A stretch of DNA of 64,000 bases from Streptomyces griseomycini (GTDB lineage: Bacteria; Actinomycetota; Actinomycetes; Streptomycetales; Streptomycetaceae). The position numbers and the translations under genes are program-made. Location of the stretch: contig NZ_JACHJI010000002.1 of assembly GCF_014203535.1 (NCBI RefSeq), positions 501,042-565,041 of the forward strand, read 5' to 3'. Under the pieces are notes generated by a model. That model was not told the DNA's origin, made no database searches, and saw only the letters and a list, made by a program, of their open reading frames with translations. Each line of letters starts with the position of its first letter. Position 1 is the stretch's first letter. Below are positions 25,840-34,200 of the stretch, piece after piece.

Positions 25840-25877
25840 CGAAGCGGGCGGGCGCTCCCGGGCGCCCGCCCGCTTCG
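25840..25877 (-). terminator. Terminator downstream of BMP gene 2
   Basis: CGAAGCGGGCGGGCG (25,840-25,854) pairs with CGCCCGCCCGCTTCG (25,863-25,877), a 15-bp perfect stem with an 8-nt loop, 16 bp after the stop codon of the second BMP gene. Confidence 0.75.
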
Positions 25878-25893
25878 TACGGCTCCGGACGGG

Positions 25894-26946
25894 TTACTCC
25901 GTCTTGACCTCGATGGAGCCGCCGACGATGCCCTCCTCGGCCTTGGCCACGGCGTCCGTCAGGCCGGGGACCTCGGCCATCTTCGGGTTGCTCTCGGACA
26001 GGCCGACGCCGTTCACCTTGAGGTCGAACACCTGGGTGCCGGTCAGCGGCTTGCCGTCCTCGACGGACTTGGCCAGGGCGTACACCGCACCGCCGACGTC
26101 CTTCAGGGCGGAGGTGAGGATGTAGTCCTTGTACGCGGCGAGGGCTTCCTGCTGGTACTGGTCGGAGTCGACGCCGATCGCCCAGACCTTCGCCTTGGCG
26201 GCGGCCTCGATCACGCCCTGACCGGACAGGCCCGCCGCCTGGTAGACGACGTCGGCCTTCTTCTCGATCTGGCCCTCGGCGGCGGCCTTGCCCTTGTCCG
26301 GGCTGGAGAAGCCGCCCTCCTCCGCCGTCTGCGTCAGGTACTGCGGGATCACCTTCACCTTGGGGTCGGTGTCCTTGACGCCCTGCGTGTAGCCCGCCTC
26401 GAACTTGTGGATCAGCGGGATGTCCACACCGCCCACGAAGCCGACGACCTTGCTCTTGGTGGCCTTGGCGGCGGCGACGCCGGCCAGGTACGAGGCCTGC
26501 TCCTCGGCGAACACGAGGGAGGCGACGTTGTCGCCCTCGACCACGGAGTCGACGATGCCGAAGGTGGTGTCCGGGTACTTCTCGGCCACGGCCTTCATCG
26601 CGGGGCCGTAGGCGAAGCCGACGCCGATGACCGGGTCGTAGCCCTGGCGGGCCAGCGAGGCCAGGCGCTGCTCCTTGTCCGCGTCGGTCTCGCCCTCGGT
26701 GGGCTCGACGTCGGCGGTCTTGTAGTCGAACTCCTTCTTCGCCTTCTCCAGACCGGCGAAGGCGGCGTCGTTGAAGGACTGGTCGCCCTTGCCGCCGATG
26801 TCGTAGGCGATGGCGAGGCCGAGGTCTTCCTTGGAACCGCCGCCGCCGTCGTTGTTGTCACTGCTGGTGCCGCCGCAGGCCGTGGCGGCGAGTGCGAGCG
26901 ACGCGACCCCCACCGCGACGCGGGCCAGTTTGGATATCCGACGCAT
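25894..26946 (-). CDS. BMP-family nucleoside-binding lipoprotein (copy 2)
   Basis: A 350-residue paralogue of the downstream lipoprotein, with a lipobox ATAC (Cys about 25), a short Gly/Asp/Ser linker and the same Bmp domain (GLAIAYDIGGKGDQSFND, EEQASYLAGVAAA, VDIPLIHKFEAGYTQG, AAGLSGQGVIEAA). Similarity to copy 1 is high over the whole domain, so this is a relatively recent duplication; the linkers and some surface loops differ, which may mean different nucleoside preference. ATG 26,946 is preferred over the upstream in-frame start because the signal peptide begins there. Confidence 0.92.
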   Translation of the reverse strand: MRRISKLARVAVGVASLALAATACGGTSSDNNDGGGGSKEDLGLAIAYDIGGKGDQSFNDAAFAGLEKAKKEFDYKTADVEPTEGETDADKEQRLASLARQGYDPVIGVGFAYGPAMKAVAEKYPDTTFGIVDSVVEGDNVASLVFAEEQASYLAGVAAAKATKSKVVGFVGGVDIPLIHKFEAGYTQGVKDTDPKVKVIPQYLTQTAEEGGFSSPDKGKAAAEGQIEKKADVVYQAAGLSGQGVIEAAAKAKVWAIGVDSDQYQQEALAAYKDYILTSALKDVGGAVYALAKSVEDGKPLTGTQVFDLKVNGVGLSESNPKMAEVPGLTDAVAKAEEGIVGGSIEVKTE

Positions 26947-26996
26947 CTGAAGTTCCCCATTCTCCAAAGCCCCGCAACGGGTGCTCGGTTCGGCGC

Positions 26997-27025
26997 ACAT
27001 TAACGCGCGTAGACACTCCTGGGAA
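26997..27025 (-). promoter_or_regulatory. Promoter and operator of BMP gene 2
   Basis: On the minus strand a -35-like TTCCCA (27,025-27,020) and a -10-like TAATGT (27,002-26,997) are 17 bp apart with CTACGCGCGTTA (27,012-27,001) in the spacer. The geometry is identical to that of BMP gene 1. Confidence 0.6.
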
Positions 27026-27224
27026 CGGGGTTCCACGGGGCCGTTATCCATTCGTGCCGATGGCCGGTTACGCCCCCGTGAACCAGGTGATCATGAGGGG
27101 TCGAAAGGGGCGTCCGGTGCGGCGCGCATGCCGTACGGCACGCGACCCACGCTGCCCCTCCCCCGACCGCGCTGCAACCGGAGCGGCCGGAAGGCGACGG
27201 CGGGGGCCGCCGGGGCCGAAGGGG

Positions 27225-28454
27225 TCAGCGGAGGGCGTCGAGCAGGGCGGCGGCGGTGAAGAGCTCCACGCCCACGGTGATGGCGTGCTCGTCCACGTCG
27301 AAGTCGCCCTGGTGCAGGTCGCGCACGGTGCGCTCACCGGGAGGGCGGACGCCGAGACGGGCCATGGCGCCGGGGACGTGCTCCAGGTACCAGGAGAAGT
27401 CCTCGCCGCCCAGGCTCTGCTCGGTGCCCTCGACGGAATCCGCTCCGCGCCGGGCGGTCATGGCGTCGCGCAGCAGCGCGGCGGCCCCGGCCTCGTTGAC
27501 GACCGGCGGGACGCCGCGCACGTAGTTGATCTCCGATTTCGCGCCGTGCAGGTTGGCCACCTCGTCGATGGCCGCGACCACGATGTCGGGGGCCTGCCGC
27601 CAGGTCTCCAGGTCCAGGCAGCGCACGGTGCCGGACAGTTCGGCGTGCTGCGGGATGACGTTGGGCGCGTGGCCCGACTCGATCCGGCCCCAGGTCACGG
27701 CGAGGCCGCTGCGGCTGTCGACGCGCCGGCCGACCAGGGCGGGCACGTCGGTGACGACGCGGGCGGCGGCGGTGACCAGGTCGGTGGTCAGGTGCGGGCG
27801 GGCGGTGTGGCCGCCGGGACCGTCGAGGGCGATCTCCAGCCGGTCGCAGGCCGAGGTGATGGGCCCCTCGCGCAGTCCGATCCTCCCGGCGTCGACCCGG
27901 GGGTCGCAGTGCACGGCGAGGATCCGGCCGATGCCGTCGAGCGCGCCGTCCGCGATGGCGTCGGCGGCGCCGCCGGGCAGCACCTCCTCGGCGGGCTGGA
28001 AGATCAGCCGCACGGGCCGGGGCAGCAGGCCCTGGCGGTGCAGTTCGGCGAGGACGAGGCCGGTGCCGAGCACCACGGCGGTGTGCACGTCGTGGCCGCA
28101 GGCGTGCGCGCGGTCGGGCACGGTGGAGCGGTACGGGCACTCGGTCTTCATGTCGGGGATGGGCAGGCCGTCGATGTCGGCGCGCAGGGCCAGCATCGCC
28201 GAGTCGGTGCCGGCCTCGACGTCCGTCCCGATGTCACAGATCACGCCGGTCCCGCTGGAGAGCACGCGCGGCTTCAGGCCCGCCTGCTCCAGCCGTTCCT
28301 TGATCGCGGCGGTCGTGCGGAACTCCTGGTTGCCGAGCTCCGGGTGCATGTGCAGGTCGCGCCGGAACGCGACGAGCTCGGCACGCAGGGCCTCGGGCAG
28401 CGCGCCGGGAAGCACCGCTCCGCCGGGAAGGTCGACCTCGGACTCCAGTGACAT
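27225..28454 (-). CDS. M20-family amidohydrolase / carboxypeptidase
   Basis: A 409-residue zinc hydrolase of the HipO/AmhX type that cleaves N-acyl or amide bonds of amino acid conjugates. Metal-site motifs are present: RRDLHMHPELGNQEF, HACGHDVHTA, FQPAEEVLPGG, GGHTARPH and LGGEDFSWYLEHVPGAM. ATG 28,454 is preceded by AAAGGG about 11 nt upstream; a GTG 12 bp earlier is too close to that site. It follows the nucleoside genes but lacks the palindrome, so its functional link to them is uncertain. The substrate is unknown. Confidence 0.88.
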   Translation of the reverse strand: MSLESEVDLPGGAVLPGALPEALRAELVAFRRDLHMHPELGNQEFRTTAAIKERLEQAGLKPRVLSSGTGVICDIGTDVEAGTDSAMLALRADIDGLPIPDMKTECPYRSTVPDRAHACGHDVHTAVVLGTGLVLAELHRQGLLPRPVRLIFQPAEEVLPGGAADAIADGALDGIGRILAVHCDPRVDAGRIGLREGPITSACDRLEIALDGPGGHTARPHLTTDLVTAAARVVTDVPALVGRRVDSRSGLAVTWGRIESGHAPNVIPQHAELSGTVRCLDLETWRQAPDIVVAAIDEVANLHGAKSEINYVRGVPPVVNEAGAAALLRDAMTARRGADSVEGTEQSLGGEDFSWYLEHVPGAMARLGVRPPGERTVRDLHQGDFDVDEHAITVGVELFTAAALLDALR

Positions 28455-28466
28455 CAGTGGTTTCAC

Positions 28467-28753
28467 CCTTTGAAGGGTAGGGCGCCGGGGCCGTCGACTG
28501 ACCCTCGATCAAGAAAAATCATTCCGTTAGGGGAAGAAAATCCGGCTGTCCTACGCATAGCTGTCAATCGAGATGGGTAAACTCGCCGCTCTTTCACGGG
28601 GTGGAAGCCCGATGACCTGCCGGATCGTGACGTCGGTCACAGTGACGCCGCGGTTCCGGTATCCACCCACTCCTCCACGGTTACCACGCTCGGCCCAGCC
28701 CACGCGGACCGGTTCATCCGGCGGACACCGGTGCGGCCGCCCGGGGCGGGTCG
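28467..28753. other. Gene-free intergenic stretch
   Basis: Divergent region of about 290 bp between the amidohydrolase and the NTF2-like gene. It is locally A/T-richer (28,510-28,560), as expected of promoters. Three GTnAC half-sites occur at 28,627-28,646, including the palindrome GTCACAGTGAC, but their spacing does not match a known AfsQ1 or GlnR site. Confidence 0.4.
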
Positions 28754-29305
28754 GTGGCGGGCGGGCGGACGGGACCGGAGGATGCGGGGAACGCCGGGCT
28801 CCACCCCTGCCGGGAGGCCGGTACGACCGACGGACCGCCCTCGACGACCACCGTGACCCCGCGGATCCGGGACACCGTCGAGCGGTACTTCGCCCTCCTG
28901 CAGGCGCACGCGTCGCCGGAGCGGGTGCTCGACGACGTCCTCACGCCGGACTTCCGGACCGGCTTCGTGGGCGGTCACGTGTGGCGGGGCCCGGAAGGGC
29001 CGGCGGACTTCCTCCAGGCGCGGTCCGAGCTCTTCGACGAGTCGCACGAGATCCGGCAGATGTCGGAGCCCGTCGCGCCGGCGGACGGCCTCTGGGCGGT
29101 GCGGACCCGGCTCGGCCTCGCCCTCCGCAGGCGCGCGCCGGCGGCGCCCCGCAGCGAGCTGCTGACCGGCGTCGCCTTCCACGCGTGGGAGCTGCGGGCC
29201 GGCCCGCGGTGGCGGGTCGCGGCCCGGATGGTGGAGGGGCTCGCGCACCTCGACGAAGGCGCCCGGACGCTGTTCGGCACGCCCGGCACGGGGCTGAACA
29301 CCTGA
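28754..29305 (+). CDS. NTF2/SnoaL-like small protein
   Basis: The conserved part (about 150 residues from VTPRIRDTVERYFALLQAHA) fits the NTF2/SnoaL fold: an initial helix, VLDDVLTPDFRTGFVGGHVWRGPEG, then FLQARSELFDESHEIRQM and a curved sheet ending in RWRVAARMVEGLAHL. No catalytic residues can be assigned. The start is uncertain: GTG 28,754 gives 183 residues, and GTG 28,853 gives 150 and fits the domain better; neither has a good ribosome site. Function unknown. Confidence 0.55.
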   Translation: MAGGRTGPEDAGNAGLHPCREAGTTDGPPSTTTVTPRIRDTVERYFALLQAHASPERVLDDVLTPDFRTGFVGGHVWRGPEGPADFLQARSELFDESHEIRQMSEPVAPADGLWAVRTRLGLALRRRAPAAPRSELLTGVAFHAWELRAGPRWRVAARMVEGLAHLDEGARTLFGTPGTGLNT

Positions 29306-29367
29306 GGCCGTGCGGTCGGCCCTCCGGTACCGCGGGCAGGGCCGGACCGCCGGTACCGCCCGCGGGG

Positions 29368-30432
29368 TCAGACCGCCGGTACCGCCGACAGGTGGTGGGC
29401 GTCCTTCGCCGTGTCCGTGACGTTCGACAGGAAGCCCCGGGCCCGGGGGGAAGCGTTCCGGGTCAGCCAGGCGGGGTCGATGTCGCACACCGCGACGGTG
29501 ACCCCCGTGCCGGACAGGGCGAGCGGGAGGGTGTGGACGACCGTGGACGGGAAGCTGACGACGGTGCGGCCGATGGGGCCGCGACGGGCGATCAGCTCCA
29601 GGGGGAGTTCGGGGCGGACGATCTCCAGGCCCGTCCCGACCGCCAGCCGGTGGAGTTTCTCCGTGCTCTCGCGGCGGTGGGCGAAGTAGCGTTTCGCGCC
29701 GTGCACCTCGGCCAGGGAGCGGACGGCCGCCAGGTAGGCGTCGGCGTCCACCACGCCGGTCTCCACCAGGGAGGTGCCCACCAGGTCGGCGCCCTGGGTG
29801 ATCCGGGGAGGGCCGAAGCGGGCCCGGGTCCAGGCGAAGGTGTGGGCGGTGAGCGTGACCCCGGGCGGGGTGTCCTCCATCGGCATCGAGGAGAAGACCT
29901 CCACCCGGCGCTTCCCGCCCGGGGTGAGCCGGCGCCGGGCGGCGGCCGACACCGGGGCGAGGAGCAGGTCCCGGGGGCCGGGGCGGCCGCCCTTGCGGTG
30001 CCAGCGGACCAGGCGTTCGCCCCGGGCCAGCTGGCCGACGAACTCCATGGTCGCCGTGCCGTCGTCGACGACGACGAGGTCGCGGGCCCGGGTGATCGTC
30101 AGCAGCAGCTGGACGTACCGCGAGAAGGGGTCGCCGAGGACGATCCGGGAGGCGCGGCGGAGCGGGCCGGCCAGGCCGCCGATCGTCTGCAGCGGCGCGG
30201 CCGGTCCGCCCCTGGCCTCCTCCCAGCGGACCTCGTGGCCCTCCTCGCGGGCCAGTTCGGACATGCGGCGCAGCTGGCCGCGCGTCATCGGGTCGACCGG
30301 GGACAGCACCACGAGGGTGAGCCCCACGCCGGGAGCGTGCGCGTGCGCCCACTCCAGCACGTTCAGCAGCTGTACCGGACTCTCGACGAAGGCGAGGGTG
30401 TGGGGGCCGGCCTTCCCGGCGCGGGGGCTCAT
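29368..30432 (-). CDS. GT52/polysialyltransferase-like glycosyltransferase
   Basis: A 354-residue protein starting LAFVESPVQLLNVLEWAHAH, the kind of opening seen in sialyltransferases of the GT52 and polysialyltransferase group. The three expected motifs occur in order: an acidic D/E-D/E-G (VVVDDGTA, about 123-125), a His motif (FAHRRE, His about 252) and an S-T pair (FPSTVVHT, about 296). It lies immediately after the neuA- and neuB-type genes on the same strand, so transfer of an activated nonulosonic acid (Kdn or sialic acid) to a cell-surface acceptor is inferred. A homologue is present in the S. coelicolor teichulosonic acid locus as I recall it. Confidence 0.7.
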   Translation of the reverse strand: MSPRAGKAGPHTLAFVESPVQLLNVLEWAHAHAPGVGLTLVVLSPVDPMTRGQLRRMSELAREEGHEVRWEEARGGPAAPLQTIGGLAGPLRRASRIVLGDPFSRYVQLLLTITRARDLVVVDDGTATMEFVGQLARGERLVRWHRKGGRPGPRDLLLAPVSAAARRRLTPGGKRRVEVFSSMPMEDTPPGVTLTAHTFAWTRARFGPPRITQGADLVGTSLVETGVVDADAYLAAVRSLAEVHGAKRYFAHRRESTEKLHRLAVGTGLEIVRPELPLELIARRGPIGRTVVSFPSTVVHTLPLALSGTGVTVAVCDIDPAWLTRNASPRARGFLSNVTDTAKDAHHLSAVPAV

Positions 30433-30479
30433 CGACGTACGCCGTTCCCGTCGTAAGGGGGGTGTGGGATTCGGTGCGC

Positions 30480-31418
30480 TCAGACCGTCAGCGGCTCGCC
30501 CGCCGCCGCCGCGATCTCCGCCTCGGCGACCACGCCGGGGACCCGGCGCAGCTTCTTCATCGGGCCCAGCTCGGACTCGTAGACCTTCTTCACGCCGTCG
30601 CCGAGGGACGCCTCGATGGTGCGGATGTCGCGGACCAGGCGGGCGAGGCCCTGGGGCTCGACGGAGGCGGCCTGGTCGGATCCCCACATGGCGCGGTCCA
30701 GGGTGATGTGGCGCTCGACGAAGGTGGCGCCGAGGGCGACGGCGGCCAGCGTGGTCTGCAGGCCGGTCTCGTGGCCGGAGTAGCCGATCGGGACGTTCGG
30801 GTACTCCTGCTGGAGGGTGTTGATCACGCGGAGGTTCAGCTCCTCGGCCTTCGCCGGGTAGGTGGACGTCGCGTGGCAGAGCAGGATGTTGTCGCTGCCC
30901 AGGACCTCGACCGCGTGGCGGATCTGCTTCGGGGTGGACATGCCGGTGGAGAGGATGACCGTGCGGCCGGTGGCGCGCAGGGCGCGCAGCAGCTCGTCGT
31001 CGGTCAGGGAGGCGGAGGCCACCTTGTGGGCGGGGACGTCGAACTTCTCCAGGAAGGCGACGGCCTCGGTGTCCCACGGGGAGGCGAACCAGTCGATCCC
31101 CTTCTCCTTGCAGTACTCGTCGATCCGGCGGTACTCGTCCTCGCCGAACTCCACGCGGTGGCGGTAGTCGATGTAGGTCATCCGGCCCCAGGGGGTGTCG
31201 CGCTCGATGTCCCACTGGTCGCGCGGGGTGCAGATCTCCGGCGTGCGCTTCTGGAACTTGACGGCGTCGCAGCCGGCGTCCGCGGCGGCGTCGATCAGCT
31301 TGAAGGCGTTCTCGAGGTCGCCGTTGTGGTTGATGCCGATCTCGCCGGTGATGTAGACGGGACGACCGGGACCGGCCTCGCGGGAACCGAAGGTGCGGAT
31401 GCGGGAGTTGGTGCTCAT
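30480..31418 (-). CDS. NeuB-family nonulosonic acid synthase without SAF domain
   Basis: A 312-residue TIM-barrel synthase that condenses phosphoenolpyruvate with a hexose (ManNAc, mannose or their 6-phosphates) to give sialic acid or Kdn. Motifs visible: EIGINHNGDLENAFKLIDAA, DAVKFQKRTPE, FASPWDTEAV, KVASASLTDDELL, CHATSTYPA, GYSGHETGLQT and ERHITLDRAMWGSDQAAS. It stops at about residue 312, whereas most NeuB proteins have a further ~60-residue SAF (antifreeze-like) domain. It lies 14 bp downstream of the NeuA-HAD gene. Kdn synthesis is the most likely activity, because I see no UDP-GlcNAc 2-epimerase. Confidence 0.88.
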   Translation of the reverse strand: MSTNSRIRTFGSREAGPGRPVYITGEIGINHNGDLENAFKLIDAAADAGCDAVKFQKRTPEICTPRDQWDIERDTPWGRMTYIDYRHRVEFGEDEYRRIDEYCKEKGIDWFASPWDTEAVAFLEKFDVPAHKVASASLTDDELLRALRATGRTVILSTGMSTPKQIRHAVEVLGSDNILLCHATSTYPAKAEELNLRVINTLQQEYPNVPIGYSGHETGLQTTLAAVALGATFVERHITLDRAMWGSDQAASVEPQGLARLVRDIRTIEASLGDGVKKVYESELGPMKKLRRVPGVVAEAEIAAAAGEPLTV

Positions 31419-31432
31419 GACCGGGGGTTTCC

Positions 31433-32650
31433 TTACTTGGGGAGGGAATCGAGGGAGGGGCCGAGGATCCAGCCGGCGATCTCCCGGATCGCGCCGTCGC
31501 CGCCGGGGAGGGTGGTGACCGCGCGTGCGGCGCCGCGTACGACGTCGTGGGCGCTCGCGACCGCCACGGGCCAGCCGACGAGGGCGAAGCACGGGAGGTC
31601 GTTGACGTCGTTGCCGACGTAGAGCACGCGCTCCGGCGCGATGCCCTGTTCCTCGCACCACTGCTTGAGTGCGAGGTCCTTGCGGTCGACGCCGTGCAGC
31701 ACGGGGAGCTCGAGCTTGCGTGCGCGGGCGGCGACGACCGGGTTCTGCTCCGTGGACAGGATCAGCATTTTCAGGCCCGACCTGCGCAGGGCTCCGATGC
31801 CGAGTCCGTCGCCGCGGTGCACGGCGACGAACTCCTGTCCGCCGGCGTCGATCAGCACCCGGTCGTCGGTCTGGGTGCCGTCGAAGTCGAGGACGACCGC
31901 GTCGATGTCCTGAGCGGTCGGAAGGGCGCCGGGCCTGTCCGCGTCGAGGAGCGGGGCGAGGGCGCGGGCGCGGGCGAGGTCGTGCGGGTCGTCGATCTCC
32001 AGCACGCGGGCCGGGTCGGTGCGCACGAGTTCGGTGCGGCCGAAGAAGCGGTGCCCGTGCTCGCGGAAGCCGGCCGCGTCCATGGCGTAGGCCGCGCCGG
32101 TCTCCAGGAAGTCCTGGGGACGGTCCTGACGGCGGGGGCGGAAGGACTTGTCGTGGTTGACGCCGTGACCGCCCGCGGCCGTCCCGTCGTCGGCGTCCCG
32201 CCAGACGAAGCCGTGGAAGGGGGCGACGGTCACCGCGGTGTCGGCTCCCTGGTCGACGACCGCGCCGGCCACGGCGTCGACGTCCTCGCGGACCAGGAAC
32301 GGACTGGTGCACTGCACGAGCAGGACGACGTCCACCGGGGCGCCGTGCAGGGCCTCGTGGGTGTCCATGGCGTGCAGCACGGCCGCCTCGGAGGTGGCGG
32401 TGTCGCCGGCGATGGCGGCGGGCCGCAGCACGACCTCGGCGCCGGCCTGCCGGGCGACGGCCGCGATGGCCTGGTCGTCGGTGGAGACGACGACGTCCGT
32501 GACGTACCGGGCGGCCCGGCACTCGCGCACGGCGCGCGCCACCAGGGGGATGCCGCCGACGGGGGCGAGGTTCTTCGCGGGCACGCCCTTGGAGCCGCCG
32601 CGCGCGGGGATCACGGCGAGCACCCGGCGCACCACCGGTGGGTTGGACAT
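31433..32650 (-). CDS. CMP-nonulosonic acid synthetase fused to a HAD phosphatase
   Basis: A 405-residue bifunctional protein. Residues 8-230 are a NeuA-type cytidylyltransferase (VLAVIPARGGSKGVPAKN, VVSTDDQAIA, LLVQCTSPFL, ARVLEIDDPHDL). Residues about 250-395 are a HAD phosphatase of the KdsC type (DFDGTQTDDR with nucleophile Asp255 and Asp257, LSTEQ, GVDRKDLAL, GNDVNDLPCF). The fusion could dephosphorylate a 9-phosphate product and then activate the free acid with CTP, so synthase and phosphatase steps would be coupled. GAGGAGCTG precedes ATG 32,650. Confidence 0.9.
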   Translation of the reverse strand: MSNPPVVRRVLAVIPARGGSKGVPAKNLAPVGGIPLVARAVRECRAARYVTDVVVSTDDQAIAAVARQAGAEVVLRPAAIAGDTATSEAAVLHAMDTHEALHGAPVDVVLLVQCTSPFLVREDVDAVAGAVVDQGADTAVTVAPFHGFVWRDADDGTAAGGHGVNHDKSFRPRRQDRPQDFLETGAAYAMDAAGFREHGHRFFGRTELVRTDPARVLEIDDPHDLARARALAPLLDADRPGALPTAQDIDAVVLDFDGTQTDDRVLIDAGGQEFVAVHRGDGLGIGALRRSGLKMLILSTEQNPVVAARARKLELPVLHGVDRKDLALKQWCEEQGIAPERVLYVGNDVNDLPCFALVGWPVAVASAHDVVRGAARAVTTLPGGDGAIREIAGWILGPSLDSLPK

Positions 32651-32694
32651 GGGATCAGCTCCTCGAGCGGGGTTCGGGGCGGCGGCCCGGGCGG

Positions 32695-34002
32695 TCACAG
32701 CTCGCCCATCCGGCGGATCACCGGGGCCACGCGCTGCACGCCGTGCCGGTAGGCGCCGCGCGCCGCCCGGCGCACGACCTGCCGGACCGGTCCGGGCTCC
32801 TTCTCGGCGGCGGGCGCGCCGGGCAGCGGGGTGCCGTCCGGGCCGAGGTGGTGGCGGGCGAGGATGCCGGGCAGGTAGCCGGGCGCGGTGACGGGCGTGT
32901 AGTACGGGGTCAGCGGCGGGAGTCCGCCGGGGCGGCCGAGCAGCTCGGCGATGCGCGCGCGGGCCGCGTCGAAGGCGGTCGCGTACGAGCCGTCGGCGAC
33001 GACCCCCTGCCGGGCCACCCACTCCGCGTCGGGCTCCGGTCGGTGCCCGGCGTCGAGCTGGTCCCAGGAGGCGAGGCAGCCGGAGCCGACGAAGTGGTGG
33101 TTGCCGAGCGCCTCGCGCACCCCGAGGTCGGTGAGGACCACGGTCGGGATGCGGCGGTGCAGCGACTCCAGGGCGGCCGTGGAGCTGACGGTGACCAGCA
33201 GGTCGGTGCGGTCGAGGACCTCGCCCATGTGCCCGTAGACCAGGCGGAAGTTGGCCGGCAGGTCCAGCCGCTGGGCGAGCTTCTGGTAGGGCAGTTCCTC
33301 GATGTGCGTGGTGTGCTCGCCGGGCTTGGAGCGCAGCTTCAGCAGCACCTCGCGCTCGGGGTGCCGGCGGGCGTGCTGCACCAGCCGGTTCAGCAGGTAC
33401 GCACGGTCCCCGCGGCTCTCCGGGACGGAGGGCTGGGCGGCGAAGACCACCGTGCGGGGCTCGTGTTCGCCGGTGTAGGGGGCCCCGCCGAGGAAGGGCA
33501 GCGCGACCTCCGTCACCGACGAGGCGTCGGCGCCCACCCCCTCGTACACGGCGCGGAACCGGTCCGCGTCCTGGCGGGAGTTGGCGAGCACCAGGTCGGC
33601 GCCGTGGCGCAGCAGCAGGCCGTCGGCGAGCTTCTCGTAGACGACGCCGACGTATCCGGTGACGACGACGGGCCGCCGCGGCCGGTCCTCCCAGACCCGC
33701 TTCAGCCCGTGCAGCATCGCCTGCACACCGCCGCCGACCAGGGCGAGCACGAGGACGTCGCAGGGCTCCTCGCGCATCGCGCGCAGGAACTCGACCCCGG
33801 TGACCTCGCGGAGCGAGTCCGCGCGGACGCCGACCTCGCCGAGCTGGCGGGCGGTGGGGGTGGCGCGGCCCCGCAGCAGGTACCCGTCCAGGCGGATTTC
33901 CCGCGGCGCGACGCGGTTCGCGGTGAGCGCGCCCCATTTCCACCGGGTGTCGGAATCCGCGAGGACCGCCACCCTGAGGGGCTTCGTTGCACTTGCTGGC
34001 AC
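32695..34002 (-). CDS. Putative glycosyltransferase of the nonulosonic acid operon (DUF6716-like)
   Basis: A 435-residue protein that looks GT-B like: an N-terminal domain (VAVLADSDTRWKWGALTANR, DVLVLALVGGGVQAMLHGL), a second domain with TVVFAAQPSVP, LLKLRSKPGEHTTH, YGHMGEVLDRTDLLVTVSST and HRRIPTVVLTDLGVREALGN, and a basic C-terminal tail (residues ~395-435) suited to membrane association. I recall Streptomyces homologues labelled DUF6716 putative glycosyltransferase. It starts at GTG 34,002 and is the first gene of the minus-strand operon. Donor and acceptor are unknown; polymer initiation or extension is plausible. Confidence 0.65.
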   Translation of the reverse strand: MPASATKPLRVAVLADSDTRWKWGALTANRVAPREIRLDGYLLRGRATPTARQLGEVGVRADSLREVTGVEFLRAMREEPCDVLVLALVGGGVQAMLHGLKRVWEDRPRRPVVVTGYVGVVYEKLADGLLLRHGADLVLANSRQDADRFRAVYEGVGADASSVTEVALPFLGGAPYTGEHEPRTVVFAAQPSVPESRGDRAYLLNRLVQHARRHPEREVLLKLRSKPGEHTTHIEELPYQKLAQRLDLPANFRLVYGHMGEVLDRTDLLVTVSSTAALESLHRRIPTVVLTDLGVREALGNHHFVGSGCLASWDQLDAGHRPEPDAEWVARQGVVADGSYATAFDAARARIAELLGRPGGLPPLTPYYTPVTAPGYLPGILARHHLGPDGTPLPGAPAAEKEPGPVRQVVRRAARGAYRHGVQRVAPVIRRMGEL

Positions 34003-34023
34003 GCCGAAGACGCTAGGAAGCGA

Positions 34024-34052
34024 ATTCTAGGTATGGCCCAACCGTGAATCAA
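34024..34052 (-). promoter_or_regulatory. Housekeeping-type promoter of the minus-strand glycopolymer operon
   Basis: On the minus strand TTGATT (34,052-34,047), a 17-bp spacer and TAGAAT (34,029-34,024). This is a good match to a vegetative (HrdB-type) promoter, about 22 bp before the GTG at 34,002. Confidence 0.65.
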
Positions 34053-34200
34053 CGAAGAGTTAACAACACCCCACCGAGAACCGAACCGGCCCGCGGGAAT
34101 CCCGGACGTACGCGTGGTGCACCGGACCGACATACGGAGTTCACCCCCCGTACGGCCGGCGGAAAGTTGCCGAGCCGGACCGTCTCCTAGGGTTTTGCGG

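Noticed and set aside
28627..28646. Third AfsQ1/GlnR-like site (GTGAC, GTCAC, GTGAC) before the NTF2-like gene
   Set aside because: Half-site spacing is 4 and 1 bp rather than 6, so it does not fit the known motif; only mentioned under the intergenic entry.
29320..29390. Short repeats CCGCCGGTACCGCC at the end of the GT52-like gene
   Set aside because: Two to three copies of a GC-rich 14-mer partly inside coding sequence; likely composition rather than an element.
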